Shown piece by piece: positions 38,598-50,025 of a stretch of DNA of 64,000 bases. Each line of letters begins with the position of its first letter. The first letter of the stretch is position 1. A program made the translations under genes and the position numbers. The notes under the pieces were generated by a model. It did not search any database, was not told where the DNA came from, and was given only the letters and a program-made list of their open reading frames with translations. Origin of the DNA: Billgrantia tianxiuensis (GTDB lineage Bacteria > Pseudomonadota > Gammaproteobacteria > Pseudomonadales > Halomonadaceae); contig NZ_CP035042.1 in the NCBI RefSeq assembly GCF_009834345.1, positions 1,240,001 to 1,304,000 of the forward strand, in the 5' to 3' direction.

Positions 38598-39084
38598 GGG
38601 GCGCCTCCGGCGACTCGGCGGCGTTGATTGCCACGGCGCGACTCGCCGCCTCGAGAATCTCCACGTGGGTGCCGCAGCGACAGAGGTTGTACTCCAGAGC
38701 GGCCCGCAACTGGGCTGATGAAGGCCTAGGGGTGTGATTGAGCAGAGCGCGCACGCTGATGATCATGCCATTGAGGCAGTAGCCGCATTGGGCGGCCTGG
38801 GCCTCGATGAAGGCGCGCTGGACAGGGTCGAGGCGGCCTTCGCTGGCCAGGCCCTCGAGGGTAAGGATCTCATGCCCGACCGCGACCGAAACCGGCAGCA
38901 CACAGGCCCGGGCGGCCATGCCGTCGATCAGCACACTACAGGCACCGCACTCGCCCAGGCCGCAGCCGTACTTGGGGCCATTGAGCTCCAGGTCATTGCG
39001 CAGGACGGTCAGCAGGGGAGTGTCCGGCGGTACTGCCAGCTCGTACGAGCGGCCGTTAACAGTCAGGGAGATCGCTTGGGTCAT
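38590..39084 (-). CDS. nicA: Nicotinate dehydrogenase small [2Fe-2S] subunit
   Basis: A 164-aa iron-sulfur subunit of the molybdenum hydroxylase that turns nicotinate into 6-hydroxynicotinate. The plant-type ferredoxin cluster is bound by YGCGLGECGACSVLIDG (~41-57) and the downstream ARACVLP; the helical second cluster domain has AAQCGYCLNGMI (~96) and EYNLCRCGTHVEI (~130). All eight cysteines are present. It is first of the leftward unit nicA-nicB-DUF3311-symporter-nicX. An operator-like motif lies ~110 bases upstream. Confidence 0.93.
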   Translation of the reverse strand: MTQAISLTVNGRSYELAVPPDTPLLTVLRNDLELNGPKYGCGLGECGACSVLIDGMAARACVLPVSVAVGHEILTLEGLASEGRLDPVQRAFIEAQAAQCGYCLNGMIISVRALLNHTPRPSSAQLRAALEYNLCRCGTHVEILEAASRAVAINAAESPEAPHE

Positions 39085-39192
39085 AGGGGCTCGTCGTTAT
39101 TCTTGGTGTTATCAACGTTTTTTGACTCTTGAGAACCAATTCAGGCATTACCCTGCGCCTCCTTCGAGGATCCGGGTATGTCGATTTGTTGA

Positions 39193-39210
39193 GGTGTATA
39201 CGCTGTTAAT
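39193..39210. promoter_or_regulatory. Operator-like motif 1, upstream of nicA
   Basis: GGTGTATACGCTGTTAAT. It shares GGTGTATAC and the following Y-T-R-T-W-A pattern with sites at 39390 and 43607. A plausible leftward promoter (TTGCAG, 17 bases, CTATAT) lies at about 39227-39255. Proposed NicR target; inference from motif sharing and position. Confidence 0.6.
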
Positions 39211-39372
39211 TTTGGGTTTCTACACATATAGCACCTTGAGTCCTGTTCCTGCAAGCTATGATGTGTGTCATGCTTTTCCTTCGTAAAACCACCATTTTAT
39301 AGGCCTGTATCAAGATTTTCTCTCTTGGCGGCTTGGTCGGGCTGTCCGGTGCGCCAATCGAATAAACGGTGC

Positions 39373-39407
39373 TTGACGTGAAAAATAATGGTGTATACGT
39401 TGTAATT
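39373..39407 (+). promoter_or_regulatory. nicC promoter with overlapping operator-like motif 2
   Basis: The -35 is TTGACG (39373-39378), a 17-base spacer follows, then a weak -10 TACGTT (39396-39401). The motif GGTGTATACGTTGTAATT (39390-39407) covers the -10, which is where a MarR repressor would block. It leaves a leader of ~130 bases before nicC. Confidence 0.62.
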
Positions 39408-39542
39408 GAGTTTCGTGTCACCCTGGCGCGTGCCCCATGCTGGAGCGCCCTGACGAAGAGTTGCTCTACGCATGCCCTCTGTCTTCTGCCCACTGGCATC
39501 AGGGCATCGAGGAAGATCAATAAAATCAAAAAGGTGGAGTAA

Positions 39543-41524
<1,982 letters not shown>

Positions 41525-41539
41525 GAGAGGCCTTGCGCC

Positions 41540-42292
41540 ATGACCAAGACATACCGTATCGGCCAGATCGTACCCAGTTCCAACATCACCATGGAGACGG
41601 AAATCCCCGCCATGCTGGCTGCGAGGCAGCTGATTCGCCCAGAGCGTTTCACTTTCCACTCCAGCCGCATGCGCATGAAGACCGTGAGCAAGGACGAGCT
41701 GGCTGCCATGGATGCCGAGTCCGACCGCTGTGCGCTGGAGCTCTCTGACGCGGCAGTGGACGTGATGGGCTACGCCTGCCTGGTGGCGATCATGTCCATG
41801 GGACCGGGATACCACCGCGAATCCCAGCGGCGCCTGCGTAGCCGCACCGAGGAGAACGGTTGCGACACCCCGGTGGTCACCAGCGCTGGCGCCCTGGTGG
41901 ATGCCCTGGGTGTGATGAAGGCCAAGCGCGTGGTGGTGGTGGCGCCCTACATGAAGCCGCTCACCGAGATGGTGGTGGATTATATCCGTGAGGAGGGCGT
42001 CGAGGTGGTCGACTATCGCGCGCTAGAGATTTCCAACAATCTCGACGTGGCTCGCCACGACCCCGCCAATCTGCCGGAGATTGTCGCCGGCCTCGACTAC
42101 AGCGATGTGGATGCCATCGTGCTCTCTGCTTGTGTGCAGATGCCCTCGCTGGCCGCCGTCTCCAAGGTTGAAGCGATCACTGGCAAGCCGGTGGTCACCG
42201 CAGCCATTGCCACCACCTACGCCATGCTCAAGGCCCTCGATCTCGAACCGGTGGTGCCGGGAGCCGGCGCTTTGCTGTCGGGCGCCTACTGA
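41540..42292 (+). CDS. nicE: Maleate cis-trans isomerase
   Basis: A 250-aa Asp/Glu-racemase-superfamily enzyme converting maleate to fumarate, the last step before the TCA cycle. The two catalytic cysteines are seen in MGYACLVAIMSMGPGY (~79) and VLSACVQMPSLAAV (~196), each in one of the two pseudo-symmetric domains. Starts MTKTYRIGQIVPSSNITMET, typical of maleate isomerase. GAGAGGCCTTGC precedes the ATG. Third gene of nicCDEF. Confidence 0.93.
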   Translation: MTKTYRIGQIVPSSNITMETEIPAMLAARQLIRPERFTFHSSRMRMKTVSKDELAAMDAESDRCALELSDAAVDVMGYACLVAIMSMGPGYHRESQRRLRSRTEENGCDTPVVTSAGALVDALGVMKAKRVVVVAPYMKPLTEMVVDYIREEGVEVVDYRALEISNNLDVARHDPANLPEIVAGLDYSDVDAIVLSACVQMPSLAAVSKVEAITGKPVVTAAIATTYAMLKALDLEPVVPGAGALLSGAY

Positions 42293-42302
42293 GGAGACCG
42301 TC

Positions 42303-42941
42303 ATGACGCAACACGCTCAGGAAGCCAGCGACAACTACAAGGGCGTCTGGGATGGCCGGATCGGTTTCGGTAAAAAGGCCGCTCTGTTGGTTGTCGACTT
42401 CATGCAGGGGTACACCACGCCTGGCTCGCCGCTCTATGCCCCGGGTGTGGTAGAGGCAGTGGCCAGGATGCCGCGGCTGTTGGCGGCGGCGCGCGAGGCC
42501 CGCGTGCCGGTTATCCATACCAATATTCTTTACCAGGCGCCGGACCAATGTGACGGCGGCATCTGGGTCAAGAAAGCACCGGTAATGCGCACCATGGTGC
42601 CGGGCAACCCCTATGCAACATTCTGCGAGGAGGTAATCCCGTCTGACGATGAGTTGGTGATCACCAAGCAGTACGCCAGCGCCTTCTTCGGCACCTCGCT
42701 GGCCTCGACACTGGTGGCCATGGGGGTGGATACCCTGATCCTGACCGGCTGCTCGACCAGCGGGTGCATTCGCGCCACCGCCGTGGACGGCCTGCAGCAT
42801 GGCTTCCGCGTGATGGTGGTGCGCGATTGCGTCGGTGATCGCCACCCTGCGCCCCACGAGGCCAACCTGTTTGATATCGACAGCAAGTACGGTGACGTGG
42901 TCTCCCTCGACGAGACGCTGGATCATTTGCGGCATGACTGA
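42303..42941 (+). CDS. nicF: Maleamate amidohydrolase
   Basis: A 212-aa isochorismatase-like cysteine hydrolase converting maleamate to maleate and ammonia. The catalytic triad is visible: Asp in LLVVDFMQGYT (~33), Lys in VITKQYASAFFGT (~122) and Cys in LTGCSTSGCIRATAVDGLQ (~153). The SLASTL segment fits the family. ATG 42303 follows GAGGAGACCGTC. It is the last gene of the rightward operon, followed by a hairpin. It completes the pathway: all nic enzymes from nicotinate to fumarate are encoded within 13 kb. Confidence 0.93.
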   Translation: MTQHAQEASDNYKGVWDGRIGFGKKAALLVVDFMQGYTTPGSPLYAPGVVEAVARMPRLLAAAREARVPVIHTNILYQAPDQCDGGIWVKKAPVMRTMVPGNPYATFCEEVIPSDDELVITKQYASAFFGTSLASTLVAMGVDTLILTGCSTSGCIRATAVDGLQHGFRVMVVRDCVGDRHPAPHEANLFDIDSKYGDVVSLDETLDHLRHD

Positions 42942-42946
42942 CCCGA

Positions 42947-42966
42947 CCCGGCCGACAGCGGCCGGG
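42947..42966. terminator. Hairpin between convergent nicF and nicR
   Basis: A 7-bp stem CCCGGCC/GGCCGGG with loop GACAGC in the 37-base gap between the two stop codons. No T-tract; probably bidirectional and weak. Confidence 0.5.
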
Positions 42967-42978
42967 CAGCTACCTCAC

Positions 42979-43461
42979 TCAGCCGTCGGCGTTCATCTTC
43001 TCCAGTAGATGCATCAGGGCGATGCGCTCGGCGGGATTGAGGTTGCTCATGGTCTGATCGCTGATCTGCTTGGCGATGGGCACCATGGTCTCGACCAGGG
43101 ACTCACCCGCCTCGGTGATGACCACCATCACCTTGCGCTGGTCGCCGGGATCGGTGGTCAGGGTGATCCACTCCCGTGCCTTGAGCCGCTTGATCACCCC
43201 ACGGATCGTGGCGGGATCGATGGCGGTGGCATTGACGATCTCGGTGAGCGAGCTTGGCCCGCGCTCCATGACCGTGCACAGGGTGACGAACTGGATGGCA
43301 GTCAGCTGTTTGTCACAACTGTGGCGCTGGAAGATCGCCGTATGGCGCTGGTAGGCCTTGCGCAGCAAATGACCGACCTGCTCCGAGAAGTCATAACCCT
43401 GTTCGGTGGGGGTTCGGTGGTCGCTGGACATGGCGGCGTGAGATGGCGTCTCTGTAGTCAT
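42979..43461 (-). CDS. nicR: MarR-family regulator of nicotinate degradation
   Basis: A 160-aa winged-helix repressor. Helices include LLRKAYQRHTAIFQRHSCDK; the recognition region is LTEIVNATAIDPATIRGVIK, and the wing is EWITLTTDPGDQRKVMVVIT. In P. putida, NicR represses the nicC and nicX units and is released by 6-hydroxynicotinate; the same ligand is expected here. ATG 43461 has AAGGA upstream; an in-frame TTG nine codons earlier is less likely. It faces the molybdopterin gene at 43723 across a region holding operator-like motif 3, so autoregulation is plausible. Confidence 0.88.
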   Translation of the reverse strand: MTTETPSHAAMSSDHRTPTEQGYDFSEQVGHLLRKAYQRHTAIFQRHSCDKQLTAIQFVTLCTVMERGPSSLTEIVNATAIDPATIRGVIKRLKAREWITLTTDPGDQRKVMVVITEAGESLVETMVPIAKQISDQTMSNLNPAERIALMHLLEKMNADG

Positions 43462-43606
43462 GGGGCATCCTTGGTGTGCTGCCGACAACCTATGGTTGTC
43501 GCGGTCTCACCGCCGGAGTATGGCTCTGGCGGGGCAGAGCAGCCTCTAGTGTCAAGCGCGGGCGCGACATAGGCTTGCGGGCGATGGGAAAGTCGTGCTT
43601 ATTTAT

Positions 43607-43624
43607 GGTGTATACACTATAACT
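43607..43624. promoter_or_regulatory. Operator-like motif 3, between nicR and the molybdopterin subunit gene
   Basis: GGTGTATACACTATAACT, sharing GGTGTATAC and the downstream pattern with the two sites in the nicA-nicC divergent region. It lies 99 bases upstream of the molybdopterin gene and 146 upstream of nicR. Confidence 0.6.
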
Positions 43625-43722
43625 TAATGGCGAGCAGGGCAAGCTGGCCTACCCCTTCCATGCGATGCCGCTGTCACCAACGTATCGCGCTCCTGGCCAC
43701 CGATAACAGCAATGAGGCTTGA

Positions 43723-45992
43723 ATGGCGTCCACCACACTGCCGGATCGACACGCGCTCCTCCATGGCACCGACCTGTTGGTGGTCTACCGAGAGCCCGTG
43801 ATTCCTCCCAAGCCGGCACCTGGCCAGCCGGGTACACACTCGGATTTTATACCCACCGAACCCGAACTCTTCATTGCCTTGCTCGCGGATGGCCGGGTGA
43901 TGGCTTTCAACGGCCACGTGGATCTGGGCACCGGTATCCGCACGGCTCTGGCCCAGATCGTCGCCGAGGAGCTGGAGGTTGTCCTCGAGCGGGTCACCAT
44001 GGTGCTGGGGGATCCCTTCGAGGTGCCCAACCAGGGGCCGACCATCGCCAGCGCCACCATTCAGATAACCGCCGAGCCGTTGCGGCGTGCGGCGGCCCAG
44101 GCTCGCGAATACCTGCTGGATCTGGCCACTAGCCACTTTGGCGTAGAGCGGGGCGGCCTGCGTTGTGTAGCGGGAACCATCCTGCCGGCCGAGGGTGATC
44201 GACCCGCCGTGAGTTACGGTGAACTTCTCCACGGCGAGCGTCATGCCCTGAAGCTCGCCGATGAGGTACCGCTCAAGCCGGCCAGTGACTATCGGCTGGT
44301 AGGGCGGGCGGCGCCGCGGGTGGATATTCCTGACAAAGTAGTCGGCAAGCTGACCTTCGTTCATGACCTGCGCCTGCCCGGCATGCTGCACGGCCGAGTG
44401 ATCCGCCCGCCCTATACCGGCCATGATCGTGGAGACTTCGTCGGCACCAGCCTGGTGGCGGTGGATGAGGCCTCGGTGGCCGGCATGCCAGGGCTGATCC
44501 AGGTGGTGGTGATCGGCGATTTCGTGGGCGTAGTCGCCGAGCGTGAGGAGCAGGCCGCGGCGGCGGCCAGGCGGCTCAAGGTCACCTGGCGCGATCCGAA
44601 GGGCTTACCCCGGCTCGACGATCTGGAACAGGCCCTGCGAGAGCTGCCGGCCCAACGGCGACCCTTGCTGGAGGAGGGCGATGCGGCGGGAGCGCTGGCC
44701 CGGGCTGCGCATCGTGTATCTCGCACCTATGTCTGGCCTTTCCAACTACACGGCTCCATCGGCCCCTCCTGCTCGGTGGCCGACTATCGTGACGACCGGT
44801 TGCAGGTGTGGTCCGGCACCCAGAATCCCCACAGCCTGCGCGCAGACCTGTCGCGGCTGATGGGGCTCGACGAGGGCGTGATCACCGTTACCCGCATGGA
44901 AGCCGCCGGTTGTTACGGTCGCAACTGTGCCGATGATGTGGGGGCCGATGCCGCGCTGCTGTCGCGAGCGGTGGGGCGGCCGGTGCGAGTACAGCTGACC
45001 CGGGAGCAGGAGCATGGCTGGGAGCCCAAGGGGGCTGCCCAGTTGATGGAGGTCCAGGGGGCCTGAACGCCGATGGCAGCCCCGCCGCCTATCGCTTCGT
45101 CGCCCGCTATCCCTCGAACAATGCCCCGACCCTGGCCCTGCTGCTGACCGGCATCGTAAAGCCCAGCGATATCCCCTTCGAGATGGGGGATCGTACCTCG
45201 GTCCCGCCTTATCGCTACCCGCATCGGCAGATCGCCTGCGATGACGTGCCGACCCTGGTACGCGCCTCCTGGTTGCGTGGGGTCTCGGCCATGCCCAACA
45301 CCTTTGCTCATGAGAGCCATATCGACGAACTGGCCCAGTTGGCCGGTGAGGATCCGGTAGCCTATCGGCTGCGCTACCTGACCGACCCGCGTGCGGTGGA
45401 GTTGACCGAGGCCGTGGCAGCGCGAGCGGGCTGGCAGCCCCGGGTGGCCCATTCCGCACCCCGGATGGTCGAGGGTTGGCACCATGGGCGAGGGGTGGCC
45501 TACGCCCAGTACGTACACAGTAAGTTTCCCGGTTTTGGCGCGGCCCTGGCAGCATGGGTGGTTGAGTTGAAGGTGCACCCCGAGAGTGGACGCATCGTCA
45601 TCGAGCGGCTGGTCGTGGGCCAGGACGCCGGCCTCATGGTCAACCCGGCCGGCGTGCGTCATCAGGTGCACGGCAATGTCATCCAGACGCTGAGCCGGAC
45701 CCTCAAGGAGCGGGTCGCCTTCGAGGACGGCCTGCCGGTGAGCCGGGAGTGGGGCGGCTATCCGATCCTGCGGTTCTCCGAGCTGCCCGAGATCGACGTC
45801 ATGCTCCTCGAGCGCCCCGAGGCACCGCCGCTGGGGGTCGGAGAATCCACCTCCCTGCCCGGCGCTCCGGCCATCGCCAATGCTCTCTACGATGCCACCG
45901 GGGTGCGCTTCACCCGCCCCCCCTTCACACCGGAGGTGGTGCGTCGCGCCCTGGCTGCTGCTCGGTCGAGGCCGGTTGAGGCGATCGGCTGA
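43723..45992 (+). CDS. Molybdopterin-binding catalytic subunit of nicotinate dehydrogenase (frameshifted)
   Basis: Xanthine-dehydrogenase-family large subunit, ~756 aa after repair, without cytochrome domains. First frame: the N-terminal cofactor segment FNGHVDLGTGIRTALAQIVA (~64), the hammerhead-like KLTFVHDLRLPGMLHGRV, HGSIGPSCSVADY, and EAAGCYGRNCADDVGADA (~395), stopping at 45064. Second frame: LNADGSPAAYRFVARYPS through to the catalytic Glu in PLGVGESTSLPGAPAIANAL (~704). The join is a run of five G (45057-45061); a sixth gives MEVQGGLNADG. Unlike NicB it has every active-site landmark. It is coupled to xdhC by ATGA. I infer it is the true hydroxylase partner of NicA; a paralogous hydroxylase for another N-heterocycle is the alternative. 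Confidence 0.82.
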
Positions 45993-46969
45993 TGGACCAT
46001 CTCGACTTGCAGGTCATCGAGCGCGCCCTGCAGTGGGCCAACCGGGGCCATCGTCTATGGCTGTGCACGGTGCTGGCCACCTTCGGCTCATCCCCCCGGG
46101 AGCCCGGCGCCATGCTGGTGGCACGCCAGGACGGTGAGCACCTGGGGTCGCTGTCCGGTGGCTGCGTGGAGGAGGACTTTCTCGAGCGGCTGCACCAAGG
46201 GGAGTTTGCCGGGCCGGTACAACGGGTGCGGTATGGCGGCCAGGGGAGCGAGCCGGGCGCGAGCCGTGTACGGTTGCCCTGTGGAGGCAGCCTGGAGGTG
46301 CTGGTAGAGCGGCTGGAGCCCGACGCGGCCACCCTGACCCACCTGGAGGTGGTGCATGCCACCCTGCTCGGCCGACGAGCCCTGATTCGGCGTGTGCCGC
46401 TGGATGGTCGCGGGGCGCATTTCGTGCTGGCCGAGGCGCCGGGGCCCGCCATCCTGCGGGAGGAGGGCGTAATCGGCGTGCGCCTCGGCCCGGCACTGCG
46501 CCTGATCATTGCGGGTATCTCTCCGGTTTCTCAGGCCTGTGCCAGCTTCGCCAGTACCCTGGGCTTCGAGGTCATCGTTTGTGATCCCCGAGAGAAGGCG
46601 CGTCGGGAGTTTGCGGTACCGGGGGTGGAGGTGCAGGCGGTAATGCCCTCGACTTTCATCGCCTCGGGTGCCTGTCATGCCGCCACCGCCGTGGTGGCCC
46701 TGACCCATGATCCCCGCATCGACGATCTGGCGATGATCGAGGCCGTGCGCACCGACGCTTTCTATATCGGCGTGATGGGCTCGCGGCAGACCTCGCGTCA
46801 GCGCGAGGCGCGGCTGCGTCGCTCGGGGGGGCTCGGCTCCGAGCAGATCGCTCGGATCACGATGCCCATTGGCCTTGGTCTTGGCAGCAAGACGCCGGCC
46901 GAAATCGCTCTGGCGGTCATGGCCGATATCGTCCGGGTCCATCGGGGCAAGGCGCGAGATGCGCTCTAA
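45992..46969 (+). CDS. xdhC: XdhC/CoxI-family molybdenum hydroxylase maturation protein
   Basis: A 325-aa maturation factor that binds the molybdenum cofactor, promotes its sulfuration and inserts it into xanthine-dehydrogenase-type enzymes. Conserved parts: ATFGSSPREPGAMLV (~29), SLSGGCVEEDFLERL (~52), Rossmann-like C-terminal LIIAGISPVSQACASFASTL, VVALTHDPRIDDLAM and YIGVMGSRQTSRQREARL. Its ATG overlaps the stop of the molybdopterin subunit gene, and it overlaps mocA by 11 bases, so the three form one translation unit dedicated to building the hydroxylase. Confidence 0.9.
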   Translation: MDHLDLQVIERALQWANRGHRLWLCTVLATFGSSPREPGAMLVARQDGEHLGSLSGGCVEEDFLERLHQGEFAGPVQRVRYGGQGSEPGASRVRLPCGGSLEVLVERLEPDAATLTHLEVVHATLLGRRALIRRVPLDGRGAHFVLAEAPGPAILREEGVIGVRLGPALRLIIAGISPVSQACASFASTLGFEVIVCDPREKARREFAVPGVEVQAVMPSTFIASGACHAATAVVALTHDPRIDDLAMIEAVRTDAFYIGVMGSRQTSRQREARLRRSGGLGSEQIARITMPIGLGLGSKTPAEIALAVMADIVRVHRGKARDAL

Positions 46970-47507
46970 GCACTCGTTGGCCCTGATCATGGCGGCGGGG
47001 CACTCCCGGCGCTTCGGCAGTGACAAGCGACTGGCGCGGCTCGCCGATGGTCGGACGTTGCTCGCCACCACCCTGGCCGCCGCCATGGACGCCTTCGAGC
47101 AGGTAAGGGTGGTGGTGAATACCCAGGTGGCACCCGCCGATCTGGGGATTCCCGAGGCCATGGTGCTGGTCATCCGGCCCGCGGCCCCGGTGGGGCTTGG
47201 AGGCAGCATCGCCCATGCCTTCCGGGAGCTCGACCAGCCGCTGTCGCGCTGTGATGTCGACAGTGTCGCCATCTGGCTGGGCGATATGCCCTGGGTGAGG
47301 CCCGAAACCTGCCAGCGGCTGGCTCGACGAGCCGCAGCCGACACCATCGTCAGACCCCTCTACCGTGATATGCCCGGACATCCGGTCTTCTTCGGTCGTG
47401 ACTACTGGCCCGCCCTGGCCGCCAACCTGGATGATCTGGGGGCCAGGCCGGTTCTCGCTCGGTTCGCCGACAAGGTGATTGCCGTGCCGGTAGCGGATCC
47501 GGGGTGA
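46959..47507 (+). CDS. mocA: MobA/MocA-like molybdenum cofactor cytidylyltransferase
   Basis: A 182-aa nucleotidyltransferase that would convert molybdopterin to the cytosine dinucleotide form used by this hydroxylase family. N-terminal nucleotide loop LALIMAAGHSRRFGSDKRLA, metal-binding WLGDMPWVRPET and the product-site YRDMPGHPVFFGRDYW are intact. ATG 46959 inside the 3' end of xdhC is the start that places the nucleotide loop at residue ~7. Length is usual for the family. It is last in the unit, with no clear hairpin after it. Confidence 0.86.
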   Translation: MRSKHSLALIMAAGHSRRFGSDKRLARLADGRTLLATTLAAAMDAFEQVRVVVNTQVAPADLGIPEAMVLVIRPAAPVGLGGSIAHAFRELDQPLSRCDVDSVAIWLGDMPWVRPETCQRLARRAAADTIVRPLYRDMPGHPVFFGRDYWPALAANLDDLGARPVLARFADKVIAVPVADPG

Positions 47508-47957
47508 TTCGCGATATCGATTACCCAAGTGCGTTACCGGGGCCCGAGTCGGCGCCCTGAGCCGTGGCATCAGGCCTGGCCGGGCGCCTGGGGTTCCCGC
47601 TCAGCCACTGGTGGAGTCACCCAGCTGATGGCACATGCCAAGATCAAATAGTAGGGGAGCAGCTTTTCAGTCTTACCTGTCGCTATCTTGATACTCAAGT
47701 GCCTGAAATTCTCAAAGAGTGTGGATCGTTACCCGGTCCATGAACCGTCTCCCTCCCGGGGCTGTATAAGGGATACAGCGCATCGGCAACCAGAGTGGTC
47801 CCGCATGACATGCGACTTTGATGCTGCGCTGCGCGATTTCGATGACTTGCGCTCCGGCCAAGGCGTCGAGTGGTACCGAAGCCGGGGTGATTGCTTGGTT
47901 GCCAAAAAATCAAACTGGATGATTGGTCGTAATTGACCCTGTTGGGAGGGAAATGCC
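47508..47957. other. Intergenic region without a supported gene
   Basis: About 450 bases between mocA and a lipoprotein gene. An 82-codon open frame at 47688-47936 (+) has no Shine-Dalgarno sequence and no recognisable family; I do not call it. GGGAGGGAAATGCC just before 47958 is the ribosome site of the next gene. Confidence 0.45.
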
Positions 47958-48200
47958 ATGCGAATGCTATCTATCGGACTGTTGAGCGGTGTGCTGGCCC
48001 TGGGACTTACTGGCTGCGGTACCACCACCAGCGAGCGAGCGCTGAGTGGCGCCGGCCTGGGGGCAGCCGCAGGTGCCGGCACTGCGGCCATGACAGGCGG
48101 CAGCGTGACCAGGGGGGCGGTGATCGGTGGCGGCCTGGGCGCTGCCGTCGGCGCGGCCACCAACCGCGACGACATCGACCTGGGACGCCGGCGTTACTGA
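47958..48200 (+). CDS. Small glycine-zipper lipoprotein
   Basis: An 80-aa outer-membrane or periplasmic lipoprotein. The signal peptide MRMLSIGLLSGVLALGLTGC ends in a clear lipobox with the lipidated Cys at residue 20. The mature part is a glycine zipper (LSGAGLGAAAGAGTAAM, GAVIGGGLGAAVGAAT) ending NRDDIDLGRRRY. This is the pattern of YMGG/Omp-like zipper proteins of unknown role, often stress-linked. GGGAGGG lies ahead of the ATG. It stands alone. Confidence 0.82.
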   Translation: MRMLSIGLLSGVLALGLTGCGTTTSERALSGAGLGAAAGAGTAAMTGGSVTRGAVIGGGLGAAVGAATNRDDIDLGRRRY

Positions 48201-48283
48201 TCCCCTTACTGATCCCCTTGAGATGATGCGGGCGTTCACTATGTCGACCAGCGCCCCATCATCGAGCCTCAAGCTGCTCCCAC

Positions 48284-50014
48284 CTAACGCCACTCCAGGT
48301 CGACTGCGATCGGGTCGTGGTCCGAGGAGCGGAAGGGGTCGGGGCGGAAGTGGGGCGCTGCGTTGTCCGGCCCGTCATAGCCGAGGAATGTGGGCTCGTC
48401 GGCATTGATGGGCCACGGTCTCACCTCTGCCACTGCCGCGGCCAGCTCAGGGCTTGCCAGGGCATGGTCCAGATAGCCCGACTCGCCGCGGAACACATAG
48501 CTGTAGCGGCGCTCCGGCGGCAGCTCGCGGGCGATCAGGTCGACTAGGCCCGCGTGGACCAGGGGGCGGACCGGGTCCTCGGCGCCATAGGCGTTGAGGT
48601 CGCCGGTCAGCAGCAGGCGCTCATGCCCCTCGGCGGCAGCCAGGCGCTCGAGGAAGGCGTTCATGGCCTCGGATTGTTCCACCCTGCGCTGGTTCCAGCA
48701 GCCCTGGCCGCGGTCGATATCGCCGCTGGGCGGGCAGCCGGTCTTGGACTTGTAGTGTGCGGTAACGATGCCGAAGGCCGGGCCGCCGTTCAGGCTACGG
48801 AAGAAGGCCGCCAACGGCGGGCGATGATGGGCGGGGTTGTTGTCGGCGTAGAGCTCGCTCACGGCCTCTACCCGGTCCGGCCGGTAGATCAGGGCGAGCT
48901 TGATGGCATCGCTGCCGCGGTCGGCGTCCCCACCCACCGCACGATAGCGGATGCCGGTCCGCTCGCTGAGCTGCTCGACCAGGTCGGCCAGGGCACGCGG
49001 GTCGTTCTCCACTTCCACCAGAGCCAGGATGTCGGCCTGCAGGCCCTCGACCGCAGCGGCGAGCTTGGCCCGCTGACGCTCCAGCTCGTCGGCGTTGGCG
49101 GCGCCGCGCTGGCCCAGGCTGATGAAATAGTTCTCCACGTTGAAGGTTGCCACCCGCAGCCGTTCTCCCGGCGCCGGCAGCGGTTCCGGGCGCGGGTTGG
49201 TGTTCTCGAAGCGCGGCTCTAGGGTTGGGTGCAGGCGGTAGGCATCGAAGGCGTGGGTCAGTATCCCGGTCAGCCCCTCCACGGTGCTACCGACACGGCG
49301 GGTACCCTCCGCATCCAGGTAGGGAATGGGGCTCGGAAAGGCGCGGTAGCTGCCATCGTCCAGCTCGAGGATATCCCCCTGCTGGGGCTCGCCGGGCGCA
49401 TTCGTGGGGCGGAACAGGCGGTTGGCGGCCAGCCTCAGGGAGCCGTAGCGAGCCAGCTCGTCGTTGCCGGTGACGGTCAGCGTCTGCGGAAACGTCAGAA
49501 GCAGCCCTTCCTTGCGTGACAGTTGCTCCTCGCTGAGCGGCCAGTCGACCGCAAGCGGCTCGGGCAGTTGATCGCGGGCACAGGTTTCGATCCGCTCGAC
49601 CCGCTGCAGTTGAATCTGGCCGCGGTACTCGCCGGTGCGGGCGTGGAGTTGCAGGTGTGTGCCGGGAGCGATGAGCGCCCCATCGCTCGGCGTGGCGCCA
49701 GGCATATAGACGAACAGGCCGACGGGGCCATGCTCCGTTGCCTGCTGCAAGTAGAAACCGTTCAGCCGTTCGCGGCCGAGAAACTCACCGGTCACCACGC
49801 CGTCGACGATCACCTCACGGTCGGCGGGCAGGGCCGTGCGTTCACCCATCCCCTTGATGGCGGCAAGGTCGGCGCTGGATGGCTCGGGGCAACCGGCCGC
49901 CGCCGGTAGGGCCACCAGCAGCAGGGCCAGCAACAGGCTGGAGGGGCCTGCACGGCGGGTCACGCCAGGGTGCCGGCGCTTGCCGGTAGTGCGCGGCTGG
50001 GCGGTGAGGGTCAT
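48284..50014 (-). CDS. Secreted/lipoprotein endonuclease-exonuclease-phosphatase (ExeM/NucH-like)
   Basis: A 576-aa extracellular-type DNase. An export signal (SLLLALLLVALPAAAGC) ends in a possible lipobox Cys. Next comes an OB-like region (REVIDGVVTGEF-type, FYLQQATEHGPVGLFVYMPG) and then an EEP nuclease domain starting RVATFNVENYFISLGQRG. Its catalytic landmarks are LALVEVENDPRALAD, GIVTAHYKSKTGCPP, LLTGDLNAYGAEDPV and the terminal SSDHDPIAVDLEW. It likely degrades extracellular DNA for phosphate or biofilm turnover. ATG 50014 has GAGGAATG upstream; the frame is open further 5', but there it is a shadow of azlD. Confidence 0.85.
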   Translation of the reverse strand: MTLTAQPRTTGKRRHPGVTRRAGPSSLLLALLLVALPAAAGCPEPSSADLAAIKGMGERTALPADREVIVDGVVTGEFLGRERLNGFYLQQATEHGPVGLFVYMPGATPSDGALIAPGTHLQLHARTGEYRGQIQLQRVERIETCARDQLPEPLAVDWPLSEEQLSRKEGLLLTFPQTLTVTGNDELARYGSLRLAANRLFRPTNAPGEPQQGDILELDDGSYRAFPSPIPYLDAEGTRRVGSTVEGLTGILTHAFDAYRLHPTLEPRFENTNPRPEPLPAPGERLRVATFNVENYFISLGQRGAANADELERQRAKLAAAVEGLQADILALVEVENDPRALADLVEQLSERTGIRYRAVGGDADRGSDAIKLALIYRPDRVEAVSELYADNNPAHHRPPLAAFFRSLNGGPAFGIVTAHYKSKTGCPPSGDIDRGQGCWNQRRVEQSEAMNAFLERLAAAEGHERLLLTGDLNAYGAEDPVRPLVHAGLVDLIARELPPERRYSYVFRGESGYLDHALASPELAAAVAEVRPWPINADEPTFLGYDGPDNAAPHFRPDPFRSSDHDPIAVDLEWR

Positions 50015-50025
50015 GCGTTCATTCC

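Noticed and set aside
47688..47936. An 82-codon ORF between mocA and the lipoprotein gene
   Set aside because: No ribosome site, no family resemblance, and unremarkable codon use.
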